DNA of 64,000 nt from Mesorhizobium prunaredense. GTDB taxonomy: Bacteria > Pseudomonadota > Alphaproteobacteria > Rhizobiales > Rhizobiaceae. Below the pieces are notes generated by a model. The model worked only from the letters and a program-made list of their open reading frames with translations, was not told the origin of the DNA and made no database searches. The DNA lies in the NCBI RefSeq assembly GCF_900156895.1, contig NZ_FTPD01000013.1, positions 216,021 to 280,020 of the forward strand. The letters run 5' to 3'. The translations under genes were made by a program, and so were the position numbers. Below, piece by piece: positions 47,846 to 56,913 of the stretch; positions within the stretch are counted from its first letter, which is position 1; the number at the start of each line of letters is the position of its first letter.

Positions 47846-48781
47846 CTACCGGCCATAGTAGAGGGTGACGGTGTGTTTCGCTTCGGCGAAGAACAGCCAG
47901 CGTTCGACCAGCATGCCGGCGAATTGGGCTGATGTGGCGAGTGCCGACAGCACCGCCGCATAGGGCCATGGCAAGCCGAACGCGGCAATCAGCAGCGAGA
48001 CGGGCAGAGCGAAGGCCAGCAGTTGCGTGATCTGGCGCAGCCGCGCCTTGTGCTTGCGCGCGATGCGAAAGCCCATCTCCTTGAGCAGGTAGTTTTCCTC
48101 GGTGTGCGGCCATTCCAGCGACCGCACCGTACCGCCGGCAAGTCCGGTCGCGGTGTTGGCGTTGGTCGGGATTTCCAGCCTGTCATTGTAGCGCCAATTT
48201 GCCAGTTTCCAGCCCCAGCCGAGCAAGGTCAGCAGCACGCAACCTGCCAGAACGATAGTCGAGCCGAGGGCGAAAGCCTGCAGCAACGCGTTGAGAAGCA
48301 CGCTGCCGCTCATCGCCGAAAAGATCAGGTAGCCGGGCAAAGTGAAGCGGCTGTGCCACTGGGCGATCGGCTTCAGCGAGGCGTAGATCATGCCCGTGGT
48401 GCAGACGGTGGCGACCGCGCCGACCGCAGCCAGCAGCCCGGCGACGGCGACCCAGCCGTTTGTGCGGCCGAGGAACACCCAGCCGACGGCGAACAATCCT
48501 GCCGGCACGAAGGTCGCGACCGAGGCAAGGCCTTCGCGCGACAGCCATGAACTGTGCCATTGCGAGAACGCTCGCCAGGCGCGTTCTGGTCGGCCGAGAT
48601 GGCCGGCCGACGACAACAGGCCGGCCGAGATCAGGCCGAGAGCCAGCCCCATGCCGACGAGACCGAGCCAGAAGTCAGGCGGGACAAATCCTTGACCGGC
48701 CAGCACGCCGAGAAGCGCAAGCAGGCCGTAACCGGCGCCCGTGGCAGTGGTGAAGAAGACGACGGAGAAGGCTGGATGCAT
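47846..48781 (-). CDS. soeC: DmsC-family membrane anchor, SoeC-like
   Basis: The 311-residue product is a quinone-linked membrane anchor of the DmsC family with about eight hydrophobic segments. It starts M-H-P-A-F-S-V-V-F-F-T-T, typical of SoeC/DmsC anchors, and has G-H-L-G-R-P-E-R-A-W-R-A near residue 63. It would pass electrons from the iron-sulfur subunit to the quinone pool. It lies 9 bp after the soeB-like gene and is the last of three minus-strand subunit genes. The name rests on similarity to the cytoplasmic sulfite-oxidising SoeABC; DMSO or other S/N-oxide reductases have related anchors. Confidence 0.82.
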   Translation of the reverse strand: MHPAFSVVFFTTATGAGYGLLALLGVLAGQGFVPPDFWLGLVGMGLALGLISAGLLSSAGHLGRPERAWRAFSQWHSSWLSREGLASVATFVPAGLFAVGWVFLGRTNGWVAVAGLLAAVGAVATVCTTGMIYASLKPIAQWHSRFTLPGYLIFSAMSGSVLLNALLQAFALGSTIVLAGCVLLTLLGWGWKLANWRYNDRLEIPTNANTATGLAGGTVRSLEWPHTEENYLLKEMGFRIARKHKARLRQITQLLAFALPVSLLIAAFGLPWPYAAVLSALATSAQFAGMLVERWLFFAEAKHTVTLYYGR

Positions 48782-48790
48782 GGATGCTGA

Positions 48791-49525
48791 TCAATGCGAA
48801 AGCATGCGGTCGACCCAGCCGAGGAAACCGCCTTCGGCCCGCACCGGTTCGAGCGGCGGCGCCGGCACCGATACGGCGCGCTGCGTGTGGGCGCGCGGCG
48901 GCAAATATTTGTTGGTCGGCTGATAGCCGAGTTCGGGCATCAGGTCGACACCCCCGCGCTCGGCCACCAGTTGCGAGATCGCCGATGCCGGGTCGCCGAG
49001 ATCGCCAAAGTGCCGCGCGCTGGTTGGGCAGGCGGCGACGCAGGCCGGCACGCGGTCTTCTTCCGCCAGATTGTCGTTGTAGATGCGGTCGACGCACAGC
49101 GTGCACTTTTTCATCACGCCGACATCGGTATCGAATTCGCGCGCGCCATAAGGGCAGGCCCAGCTGCATAATTTGCAGCCGATGCACTTGTCTTCGTCGA
49201 CCAGCACGATGCCGTCCGAGGCCCGTTTGTAGGAGGCGCCGGTCGGGCAGACGGTGACGCAGGCCGGTGTTTCGCAATGCAGGCAGGAGCGTGGGAAATT
49301 GACCGTGCGCCCACCCATCTCCGTCAGGTGCTCATAGCTGTGCACGCGGTTGAACCAGACCCCGTCGGCATCGCCGCCATAGGGATCGATGTCGGTCAGC
49401 GGCGCCATGTGGCCGCCGGTGTTCCATTCCTTGCAGGCGGTAACGCAGGCCTGGCAACCGACGCAGGTGTCGAGGTCGATGACCAGGCCGAGCTTCTTGT
49501 CGGTATGGGCGGGAAGGCAGGTCAT
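48791..49525 (-). CDS. soeB: 4Fe-4S ferredoxin-type electron transfer subunit, SoeB-like
   Basis: The 244-residue product carries four cysteine clusters for [4Fe-4S] centres: D-T-C-V-G-C-Q-A-C-V-T-A-C (about 18-30), S-C-L-H-C-E-T-P-A-C-V-T-V-C-P, K-C-I-G-C-K-L-C-S-W-A-C-P and K-K-C-T-L-C, the last cysteines being P-A-C-V-A-A-C-P. This is the DmsB/PhsB/SoeB layout. It overlaps the large subunit gene by 4 nt. No twin-arginine signal is present, consistent with a cytoplasmic complex. Last residues R-M-L-S-H follow an extended C-terminal region. Confidence 0.9.
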   Translation of the reverse strand: MTCLPAHTDKKLGLVIDLDTCVGCQACVTACKEWNTGGHMAPLTDIDPYGGDADGVWFNRVHSYEHLTEMGGRTVNFPRSCLHCETPACVTVCPTGASYKRASDGIVLVDEDKCIGCKLCSWACPYGAREFDTDVGVMKKCTLCVDRIYNDNLAEEDRVPACVAACPTSARHFGDLGDPASAISQLVAERGGVDLMPELGYQPTNKYLPPRAHTQRAVSVPAPPLEPVRAEGGFLGWVDRMLSH

Positions 49526-52455
49526 GATCTGGAAGCCTCTCTTGCCCGGCGAAACTCGGCGCCGAAACTGAGCTTGTCGGGCGAGGGCTCGAAATGCGGC
49601 GGCTGCCGGAAGCGCTCGAACTGCGGCTCGGTGAAGCCGGCTTCTTCAGCCGCGCATTTGACGATACGGACGCGCAGATCGAACCATGCCGCCTGGCCGG
49701 TGACCGGATCGGAATTCGAGTAGCGCTTGCCGTTGGCATCGGCAGAAGTCTGGTCGCCGATGATATGGTTGAGCAGAAAGCCGCGGTTGGATTCGGCCGC
49801 GTCGTCCTTTAGCCCCCAGCTGCCTCGCCGCTTGCCGATCGCGTTCCAGGTCCACACCGTGTCCACGTTGACCCCGTCGACCAGCTTGATCTGTCCCTTG
49901 ACCCTGCCGTTGATGCTCTCGATCCACACCCAGTCGTCATCGACAAGGCCGAGGCCGGCGGCGGTTTGGCTGTGCACGAACAGCCGGTTCTGGCTGGTGA
50001 TCTGCCTGAGCCAGGCATTCTGCGAGCCCCAGGAATGATACATGTGCATCGGCCGCTGCGTCAGCGCGTGCAGCTTGTATTTCTCGAGGTCGACAGCCGC
50101 CTCCTCGAAGGGCGTGTACCAGAACGGCAGCGGGTCCATATAGGTCTCGATGCGGCTGCGCTCCGCCTCCGGCGGCAGCACCCTCCCATGGCCGCGCGCG
50201 GCGAGGCGAAACCGCTGCATCGGCTCGGAATAGAGCTGGAACACGATCGGCTCGGCCTTCGGGATAAAACCCATAGTCTCGGCGAAGTCGAGGTACGAGC
50301 GGTTGGCCATCTTGTAGTAGCGCTGGTCGACCGCAAAATCGTGGTGCCAGAAGCCGCCATTGTCGATGTAGCGCTGAAGCTGGTCGGGATTGGGTTCGCC
50401 CTTGCCGATCGAAGTTCCGTCCTTGCCGCGCCAGCCGGCGAGCGGGCCGATGCCCGGCGTGCGCTCATGATTGACGATGTAATCGGCATAGTCGCGGTAT
50501 TTGGCCGAGCCGTCGTCGTCGACAAAGCCGGGCAGGCCGAGCCGCGCGCCGAGCTCGATCAGCACCGTCTGGAACGGGCGGACGTCGCGGTTCGGCTCGA
50601 CGACGGGATGGCGGATGGCGTCACCCGGTCCATCGGCATGGCTGATCGGCCGGTCGAGCAGGCTGATGCAGTCATGACGCTCGAGATAGGTGGTGTCGGG
50701 AAGCACGAGATCGGCGAACGGCACGGTCTCGGAATAATAGGCGTCGGAATAGATGATGAACGGGATCCTGTACTCGCCTGACGCATCCATATCGGTCAGC
50801 ATCGCCATCGTCTCGACGGTATTCATCGACGAGTTCCAGGCCATGTTGGACATGTACATCATCAGCGTATCGATCCTGTAGGGATCGCCGGCCCAGGCGT
50901 TACGGATGACCGTGTGCATGAGCCCGTGTGCTGCCAGCGGCGCATCCCAGGAATAGGCCTTGTCGATACGGATCGGCGTGCCGACGTCGTCGACCAGCAG
51001 ATCGTCCGGTCCGCAGACGAAACCGAGCGGCATGCCTTCGAGCGGCGTCATCGGCCTGATGTCCTTGCCCGCCGGCTTCGGCCCCGGCGGCGCCGACCGC
51101 GGATAGGGCGGCTTGAAGCGAAATCCGCCGGGCACGTCCACCGTACCCAGGAGTACTTGCAGCAGGTGGATGGCGCGGCAGGTGTGAAAACCGTTCGAAT
51201 GGGCCGAGATGCCGCGCATCGCGTGCATCGACACCGGCCGACCCTTGATCGTCTCGTGCTGGCGGCCGGCCCAGTCGGTCCACGCCACCGGCAGTTCGAT
51301 CGCCTGCTCGAAGGCGACATGCGCCAGTTCGGCGGCGATGCGGCGGATGGTGTCGGCGGCAACGCCGCAACGTTCGGCGACCGCATCGGGAGAATAGCTC
51401 TCCTGCAGATAACGGTCGGCAACGAGCTGGAAGACCGGAACGCAGCGGCGGCCATCGACCTGGAAGTTGCCGGTCAGCGCCGGCTTTGCACCATTATCGG
51501 TGGCGCTGACGCAGACTTTAGCCAGCCTGTCCCAGGCCAGCGGATTGCCGCCACTGTCGCGCGTAAACAGCCCGTCATCGGCAGCATTCGGCTCCTGGAT
51601 GACGAGGACATGGGCGTTGGTGTAGCGCAGCAAATAATCGAGATCGACGCGGCCGGCCTTCAGCAGCTCATGAATGAGAGCAAATACGAACAGGCCGTCG
51701 GTGCCGGGTCGGATGCCGATCCAGTCATCGGCAATGGCGTTGTAGCCGGTACGGCACGGGTTGATCGAGACCACCTTGGCGCCGCGCGCCTTGAGCTTGC
51801 CGAGGCCGATCTTGATCGGATTGGAATCATGGTCCTCGGCGACGCCGAACAGCATGAAGTATTTGGTGTTGTCCCAGTCGGGTTCGCCGAACTCCCAGAA
51901 CGAGCCGCCGATCGTATAGAGCCCGCCGGCCGCCATGTTGACCGAGCAGAAGCCGCCATGGGCGGCGAAATTCGGCGTGCCGAACTGGCTCGCCCACCAG
52001 CCGGTCAACGATTGCGACTGGTCGCGCCCGGTGAAGAAGGCGAGTTTCTTCGGGTCGGTGCGGCGTATCCTTGAAAGCCGTTCCGTCGCGATGGAAAACG
52101 CTTCCTCCCACTCGATCTCGCGAAACTCTCCCGAGCCGCGCGGACCGCTGCGCAGCAATGGCTTCTTCAGCCTGGCCGGGCTGTAGTGCTGCATGATGCC
52201 GGCGCTGCCCTTGCCGCACAGCACGCCGCGATTGACCGGATGGTCCTTGTTGCCGTTGATGTAGCGGACCTTGCCGTCCTTGATGTGGACGTCGATGCCG
52301 CAGCGGCAGGCGCACATGTAGCAGGTGGTCTTGGCGATGCTGTCGGAGACGTCAGGCGAGGTATCGACGCCATCACCCTCGTCGGGCGCGCGGGTGTCGG
52401 CAAGCGACCGTTGGGACGGTGCGGAATTGGCGCCGCGCAGCGGTCCGTGGTTCAT
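49522..52455 (-). CDS. soeA: Molybdopterin oxidoreductase catalytic subunit, SoeA-like sulfite dehydrogenase
   Basis: The 977-residue product is a DMSO-reductase-superfamily enzyme. The N-terminal cluster K-T-T-C-Y-M-C-A-C-R-C-G (Cys from about residue 45) plus G-V-L-C-G-K-G binds one [4Fe-4S]. Bis-MGD-binding and substrate domains follow, and the C-terminal molydopterin-dinucleotide domain starts near H-M-Y-H-S-W-G-S-Q-N. No twin-arginine leader is seen, which argues for a cytoplasmic enzyme such as SoeA and against periplasmic PhsA/DmsA. SoeABC oxidises sulfite to sulfate and feeds the quinone pool. Substrate is inferred, supported by the TauE/SafE gene nearby. ATG 52455 is chosen; upstream codons are not conserved-looking. 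Confidence 0.85.
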   Translation of the reverse strand: MNHGPLRGANSAPSQRSLADTRAPDEGDGVDTSPDVSDSIAKTTCYMCACRCGIDVHIKDGKVRYINGNKDHPVNRGVLCGKGSAGIMQHYSPARLKKPLLRSGPRGSGEFREIEWEEAFSIATERLSRIRRTDPKKLAFFTGRDQSQSLTGWWASQFGTPNFAAHGGFCSVNMAAGGLYTIGGSFWEFGEPDWDNTKYFMLFGVAEDHDSNPIKIGLGKLKARGAKVVSINPCRTGYNAIADDWIGIRPGTDGLFVFALIHELLKAGRVDLDYLLRYTNAHVLVIQEPNAADDGLFTRDSGGNPLAWDRLAKVCVSATDNGAKPALTGNFQVDGRRCVPVFQLVADRYLQESYSPDAVAERCGVAADTIRRIAAELAHVAFEQAIELPVAWTDWAGRQHETIKGRPVSMHAMRGISAHSNGFHTCRAIHLLQVLLGTVDVPGGFRFKPPYPRSAPPGPKPAGKDIRPMTPLEGMPLGFVCGPDDLLVDDVGTPIRIDKAYSWDAPLAAHGLMHTVIRNAWAGDPYRIDTLMMYMSNMAWNSSMNTVETMAMLTDMDASGEYRIPFIIYSDAYYSETVPFADLVLPDTTYLERHDCISLLDRPISHADGPGDAIRHPVVEPNRDVRPFQTVLIELGARLGLPGFVDDDGSAKYRDYADYIVNHERTPGIGPLAGWRGKDGTSIGKGEPNPDQLQRYIDNGGFWHHDFAVDQRYYKMANRSYLDFAETMGFIPKAEPIVFQLYSEPMQRFRLAARGHGRVLPPEAERSRIETYMDPLPFWYTPFEEAAVDLEKYKLHALTQRPMHMYHSWGSQNAWLRQITSQNRLFVHSQTAAGLGLVDDDWVWIESINGRVKGQIKLVDGVNVDTVWTWNAIGKRRGSWGLKDDAAESNRGFLLNHIIGDQTSADANGKRYSNSDPVTGQAAWFDLRVRIVKCAAEEAGFTEPQFERFRQPPHFEPSPDKLSFGAEFRRAREASRS

Positions 52456-52734
52456 GTTCCGGCGCTTTTTCGGTCTGCGAATTTGGCTCTCGTCTTCGGC
52501 CCGGGGCCGCGCATGTAGTGTTCTTCCGGATGATAACGGTCGCCGGCAAGCCGACGCCGCAGACCGCGGGTCCAATGGGCAAACAAGGATTTGAACCGCC
52601 CGATCACTTTTCTACCCGTTGCAAGTTGGCCGCGATTTTTTTCCAACTCCGCCGGGAAAATTAGAACAAAGCAATCGATCCGTCTAACAATTTGCTCTTG
52701 TAATTCCAATCGAATATGTTTCTTAATCCTCCGC

Positions 52735-53637
52735 ATGACCCTGGACCAACTGCGGATATTCGTTGCTGTCGCCGAACGGGGCCACATGACCAAGGCGGCC
52801 GAACTGCTGGGCATTTCCCAGTCGGCCGCCTCGGCCGCCATTCGCTCGCTCGAACAGCAGCATGGCGTCCAGCTGTTCAACCGGGTCGGTCGCAACATCG
52901 AGCTGGCGCAGACCGGGCGCAGGTTCCTGCCCGAGGCCAAGGCCGTGCTCGAACGGGCGGCTGCCGCCCACGACGTGCTGGAGCACGTCTCGCAGACGAT
53001 CACCGGCAGCCTTTCCATCGCCGCCAGCCAGACCATCGCCAGCTATTGGCTGCCGCGCCGGCTGGCCTCCTTCCACGAGGCCTATCCCGCCGTCAGGCTG
53101 AGCGTGACCATCGGCAACACCAGACAGGTTGAGACCACCGTACTCGACGGTACGGCTGATTTTGGCCTGGTCGAGGGGCGCACTGAATCCGACATATTGC
53201 GGCGCGCCAAGGTCGATGTGGATCGCCTGATGCTGGTCGTGGCGCATTCGCATCCCGAGATCGCCGAAGTCTCGCGCGGCCATCCCGACATCAGGGAACT
53301 CCGCTGGATCATCAGGGAAGGCGGATCGGGCACGCGCGAGGTGCTGGAAGATCTTGCCCGCCGCGAAGGGATCTCGTTCGCGGACCTGCGGATATTCCTG
53401 GTGCTGCCAAGCAACGAGGCGGTCCGTCAGGCGGTCGAGGCCGGCGCCGGCGCCACCATCATTTCGGAGCTCGTCGTCGAACGCGCGGTTGCCGAAGGCA
53501 GCTTGCGGTCCGTGTCGATCGATCTGCCGAAGCGCGATTTCGCGATGATCACGCATCGTGACCGGCAGGCAAGTCTGGCCCAGATGGCGCTCAAGGCGCA
53601 TCTGGGCGCGAAGGCCGGCGAGACCGTCCACGGGTAG
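52735..53637 (+). CDS. LysR-family transcriptional regulator
   Basis: The 300-residue product has the LysR helix-turn-helix (M-T-L-D-Q-L-R-I-F-V-A-V-A-E-R-G-H-M-T-K-A-A-E-L-L, then S-Q-S-A-A-S-A-A-I-R-S-L-E) and a substrate-binding domain from about residue 90. The region resembles the CbbR/CysB-like group in having S-L-S-I-A-A-S-Q-T-I-A-S-Y-W-L-P. It is divergent from the soeABC-like operon with a 279-bp spacer, so it likely controls that operon. The inducer is unknown. The last 211 bp overlap the antisense extension of the Hsp70-like gene. ATG 52735 begins the conserved domain. Confidence 0.92.
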   Translation: MTLDQLRIFVAVAERGHMTKAAELLGISQSAASAAIRSLEQQHGVQLFNRVGRNIELAQTGRRFLPEAKAVLERAAAAHDVLEHVSQTITGSLSIAASQTIASYWLPRRLASFHEAYPAVRLSVTIGNTRQVETTVLDGTADFGLVEGRTESDILRRAKVDVDRLMLVVAHSHPEIAEVSRGHPDIRELRWIIREGGSGTREVLEDLARREGISFADLRIFLVLPSNEAVRQAVEAGAGATIISELVVERAVAEGSLRSVSIDLPKRDFAMITHRDRQASLAQMALKAHLGAKAGETVHG

Positions 53638-54899
53638 ACCGGGCAACCGAATTTTCGCTGCGCATCGAGTGCCAGCCCAAGCCCGACCGAGCCGAACATA
53701 TCGCCTTCGATGACCGACGCCTGCGGCACCAAGGCCAATATCTGCTGCCTTGCCAGCGGGATGGCGGTCGATCCGCCGGTCAGGAACACCGCGGAGATGT
53801 CGGACGGTTTCACCTGCGCGTTGCGGATGGTCTCACCAACCGTCGCGGCAACCCGTTCGATATCCCTGGCGATCGTGTCGTCGAGCCCTGCGCGCGTAAT
53901 TTCTGCCGCGAACTTCGCCCCGGGCAGCGCGACTACGACATCACCAGAAAATTGCTCCGTCAGCTCGATCTTGGCCCTCTCGACCAAAGCGGCCAGCGCG
54001 TGCCCGTAACGATGCTCGACGATGTGGATGAAGCGGTCGACCAGGTCGGCGCGGTCCGCCTCGTAGCGGATCTGGCGCAGATGCGTCATCGCGCGGGCGG
54101 TGTAGACCAGATTGATGCGCTGCCATGTCGCCAGGTCGATGAAGTAGCTGGCCGGCAAGTTGCGCTTGCCGTCCTTGGTCGGCGAGAGGTAGCCGAGTTG
54201 CGGCATCACGTGGGCGATGCTCAACAGCCGGTCGAAGTCGGTGCCGCCGATGTGGATGCCTCGGCTCGCCAGAATGTCGTCCTTGCGATCGAGGGAGCGG
54301 GCGCGCTGCGGCGAGACCCGCACGATCGAGAAGTCGGACGTGCCGCCGCCCATGTCGACGATCAGCGCCAGTTCTTCGCGCGTCACCTTCTGCTCGTAGT
54401 CGAGCGCCGCCGCGATCGGCTCGAACTGGAAAGCGATATGCTTGAAGCCCTGGGTGCGGGCCGCGTTTTCGAGTTCACCTTCGGCCTTGGCATCGGCCTC
54501 GGCATCGTCGTCGACGAACTGTACGGGACGACCGAGCACCACGCTCTCGACCACGTCGCCGGCATCCTCTTCCAGCCTTCTCCTGAGGTGACCGACGAAC
54601 AAACCGATGATTTCGGTGAAGGCGATCGATCGGGTCTTGATGCGCGTCTTTTCATGGACCAGCGTACCGCCGAGTACGCTCTTCAGCGAGCGCATCAGGC
54701 GACCTTCGATACTGTCGGTATAGTTGGCGATGGCGCGGCGCCCAAAATAGGTGCGGTTGTCCTCGAAATTGAAGAACACCGCGCTGGGCAGCGTCACCTC
54801 GCCGTCTTCCAGCGCCACCAATCGCGGCTGCCCGTTCCTGATCACGCCGACGGTGGAATTCGAAGTGCCGAAGTCGATACCGCCGAATGCTGGTCGCAT
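53427..54899 (-). CDS. Hsp70-family ATPase (YegD-like), C-terminally extended
   Basis: The 490-residue reading frame encodes an actin/Hsp70-fold ATPase of the YegD type without a substrate-binding domain. Phosphate 1 is G-I-D-F-G-T-S-N-S-T-V-G (about 7-18), phosphate 2 is V-D-M-G-G-G-T-S-D-F (about 190-199), and the adenosine motif is F-L-T-G-G-S-T-A-I-P-L. The natural-looking end is G-L-G-L-A-L-D-A-Q-R-K-F-G at about residue 418. The frame then continues for about 70 low-complexity codons antisense to lysR. A single base change at 53643-53645 (GCA to TCA on the plus strand) would restore a TGA. Function unknown; chaperone-like. Confidence 0.85.
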   Translation of the reverse strand: MRPAFGGIDFGTSNSTVGVIRNGQPRLVALEDGEVTLPSAVFFNFEDNRTYFGRRAIANYTDSIEGRLMRSLKSVLGGTLVHEKTRIKTRSIAFTEIIGLFVGHLRRRLEEDAGDVVESVVLGRPVQFVDDDAEADAKAEGELENAARTQGFKHIAFQFEPIAAALDYEQKVTREELALIVDMGGGTSDFSIVRVSPQRARSLDRKDDILASRGIHIGGTDFDRLLSIAHVMPQLGYLSPTKDGKRNLPASYFIDLATWQRINLVYTARAMTHLRQIRYEADRADLVDRFIHIVEHRYGHALAALVERAKIELTEQFSGDVVVALPGAKFAAEITRAGLDDTIARDIERVAATVGETIRNAQVKPSDISAVFLTGGSTAIPLARQQILALVPQASVIEGDMFGSVGLGLALDAQRKFGCPVYPWTVSPAFAPRCALSAIWARLACRSRCVIIAKSRFGRSIDTDRKLPSATARSTTSSEMMVAPAPASTA

Positions 54900-55007
54900 C
54901 GCAAAGCCCTGTATTTTTGATTTGGGGAGCGACAGCCGGTGTTCGGCCGGGCCGGGGTCGCGGTCTAACCCAGGAGCGTAGAAAGGGGAACCGCCTTTTG
55001 AAAGAGT

Positions 55008-55799
55008 TTAATCCTTCCGGAAGACGAGCCTTCCGAGCCAGCCTGTGAGCATGGCCAACGACACCGCGAAGACGCCATACAGGAAAGAATAATCGTGGGC
55101 GACGCGGAAGATCGACTGTTCGAAACCGGATTTGCGGATTTCGAGTTGGGCGGAGCTTTCCTTGATGAACAGGCCGCTCTTGAACAGGAACGCACGGGCC
55201 TTGTGGGTGCCGACCGGAACATTGGGGGCGAGCCTGACGGTGGCGCGGAACAGGTTCTGCGACAGGAACTGCACGCCGCCGACATTCACGCTGTAGAGGC
55301 CGGTAGCCGTCTTGCGCTCGCGCAGCGCCGCGGTGAATTCCTGGATGGTCGCCGGACTGTCGTCACCGTCGGCCGGCTGCATGTAGATGTTGGCGGCGCC
55401 GAGCGACAGTTGCTTGTAGCTGTTGGGGTCGGTGACGTCCTGCAGCGGGCGCGTCGTCGCCACCGAATAGGACACCGGCACATTCTTGAAGGTCTCGGAC
55501 TCCAGATTGATCCAGATGCCGAGCACCCTGTCCTTGCGGCGCACGACGACCTTCCGGGCCGGACCCTCAAGCACGACGACGATGTCGTAGCGCCCTTGGC
55601 GGGCGACACGCGGGTCGGCATTTTCCAATGAGCCGAAGATGGTAAGGTCGGCGCCGGAAAACCCGGCGGTGATTGAGACATAGTCGGTGGACAGGCCGAT
55701 CTGGATGTTTTCGGTAACCCGCGTCTGCGCTCTTGCCGGTGACGAGGCGGCGAACAGCGACAGCGAGGCAACGGCCAGGAACGCCCTAAAGCCCGCCAT
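55008..55799 (-). CDS. TIGR02186-type alphaproteobacterial membrane protein
   Basis: The 263-residue product has a cleavable-looking signal peptide (about 1-24, ending A-R-A-Q), an extracytoplasmic beta-rich domain (E-N-I-Q-I-G-L-S-T-D-Y-V, F-S-G-A-D-L-T-I-F-G) and one C-terminal transmembrane helix (about 236-256) followed by R-K-D. This is the layout of the alphaproteobacterial family often encoded beside TauE/SafE permeases. It starts one base after the TauE/SafE stop (shared base at 55799), so they are coupled. Its role is unknown, possibly as a partner of the exporter. Confidence 0.87.
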   Translation of the reverse strand: MAGFRAFLAVASLSLFAASSPARAQTRVTENIQIGLSTDYVSITAGFSGADLTIFGSLENADPRVARQGRYDIVVVLEGPARKVVVRRKDRVLGIWINLESETFKNVPVSYSVATTRPLQDVTDPNSYKQLSLGAANIYMQPADGDDSPATIQEFTAALRERKTATGLYSVNVGGVQFLSQNLFRATVRLAPNVPVGTHKARAFLFKSGLFIKESSAQLEIRKSGFEQSIFRVAHDYSFLYGVFAVSLAMLTGWLGRLVFRKD

Positions 55800-56722
55800 C
55801 AGGTCGGATCCACGCCGGACAGCGAATAGAGGCTGGGCGGCGTCACGAACAGATCGATGGCGAGCCGGAAGGCAACCGCCAGCACCAGCAGTGCGAGCAG
55901 CGCCCTGAGCTGCTCGCCGCGCAGCCTTTGGCCGGCCTTGGCGCCGTATTGCGCGCCGGCGACGCCGCCCGCCATCAACAGGAAGGCGAGCATGACGTCG
56001 ACCGTCTGGTTGGTGGTGGCATGGACCAGCGTGGTGTAGGCCGAGGTGAAGATGATCTGGAATAGCGAGGTGCCGATGACGACGTTGGTCGGCACTTTCA
56101 AGAGATAGATCAGCGCCGGCACCATGATGAAGCCGCCACCGACGCCCATGATCGACGACAGGAAACCGATGCCGGCGCCGAGGCCGAGCACCGGGATGAC
56201 GCTGACGAAAAGCTTCGAGGCCCTGAACCGCATCTTCAGCGGCAAGCGGTGGATCCAGTTGTGCTGGCCGGATTTCTTCAGCACCGGTGCCGCGCCGCTG
56301 CGCGTGGCGCGCAGCGCATTGACGCTCTCGACCAGCATCAGCCCGCCGACAGTGCCGAGCAGCACGACATAGAGCAGCGAGATGAACAGGTCGAGCTGGC
56401 CGAGCCGGCGCAAGAAGCCAAAGACAAAGATGCCGCCGGTCGAGCCGACGATGCCGCCGGCCAAAAGCACACCGCCGAGCTTGAAGTCGAGTGTGCCGCG
56501 CTTCACGTGCGACAACGCGCCGGAGAAGGAGGAGGCGATGACCTGGTTGGCGCCGGTGGCGACCGCGATCGCCGGCGGTATATTGTAGAAGATCAGCAGC
56601 GGCGTGATCAGGAAGCCGCCGCCCACTCCGAACATGCCCGAAAGGAAACCCACCGCCGCGCCCATGGCCAGCAGCACGAAGATGTTGACGGAAATTTCCG
56701 CGATCGGGAGATAGATGCCCAC
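55799..56722 (-). CDS. TauE/SafE-family sulfite exporter-like permease
   Basis: The 307-residue product is an integral membrane protein with about eight helices in two repeated halves. The repeat is visible: F-L-S-G-M-F-G-V-G-G-G-F-L-I-T-P near residue 26 and F-L-S-S-I-M-G-V-G-G-G-F-I-M-V-P near residue 190. TauE/SafE proteins export sulfite or organosulfonates formed during sulfonate breakdown. The neighbouring SoeABC-like genes would deal with the same compound. It is followed by the TIGR02186-type gene. The gap 56723-56913 to the podJ-like gene holds a weak hairpin (GCGTCG / CGACGC, 56888-56905) that may end podJ. Confidence 0.9.
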   Translation of the reverse strand: MGIYLPIAEISVNIFVLLAMGAAVGFLSGMFGVGGGFLITPLLIFYNIPPAIAVATGANQVIASSFSGALSHVKRGTLDFKLGGVLLAGGIVGSTGGIFVFGFLRRLGQLDLFISLLYVVLLGTVGGLMLVESVNALRATRSGAAPVLKKSGQHNWIHRLPLKMRFRASKLFVSVIPVLGLGAGIGFLSSIMGVGGGFIMVPALIYLLKVPTNVVIGTSLFQIIFTSAYTTLVHATTNQTVDVMLAFLLMAGGVAGAQYGAKAGQRLRGEQLRALLALLVLAVAFRLAIDLFVTPPSLYSLSGVDPT

Positions 56723-56913
56723 CCGTCAGTCTCGATCAGTTTGCCTCTCGACGAATGCAACCGTTGCGGGCATTCGGGCCAAAAAGCCTGTCTCGTTCTT
56801 GCGCCGGCCGGGCGGCGAAGTCAAACCTCGCCACGTCGCCGAAACAAAAAACAACTCAATCAGTTAACAGGCAAATGTGTGGCAAAGGCGTCGCGGAAAC
56901 GACGCATCCGACG

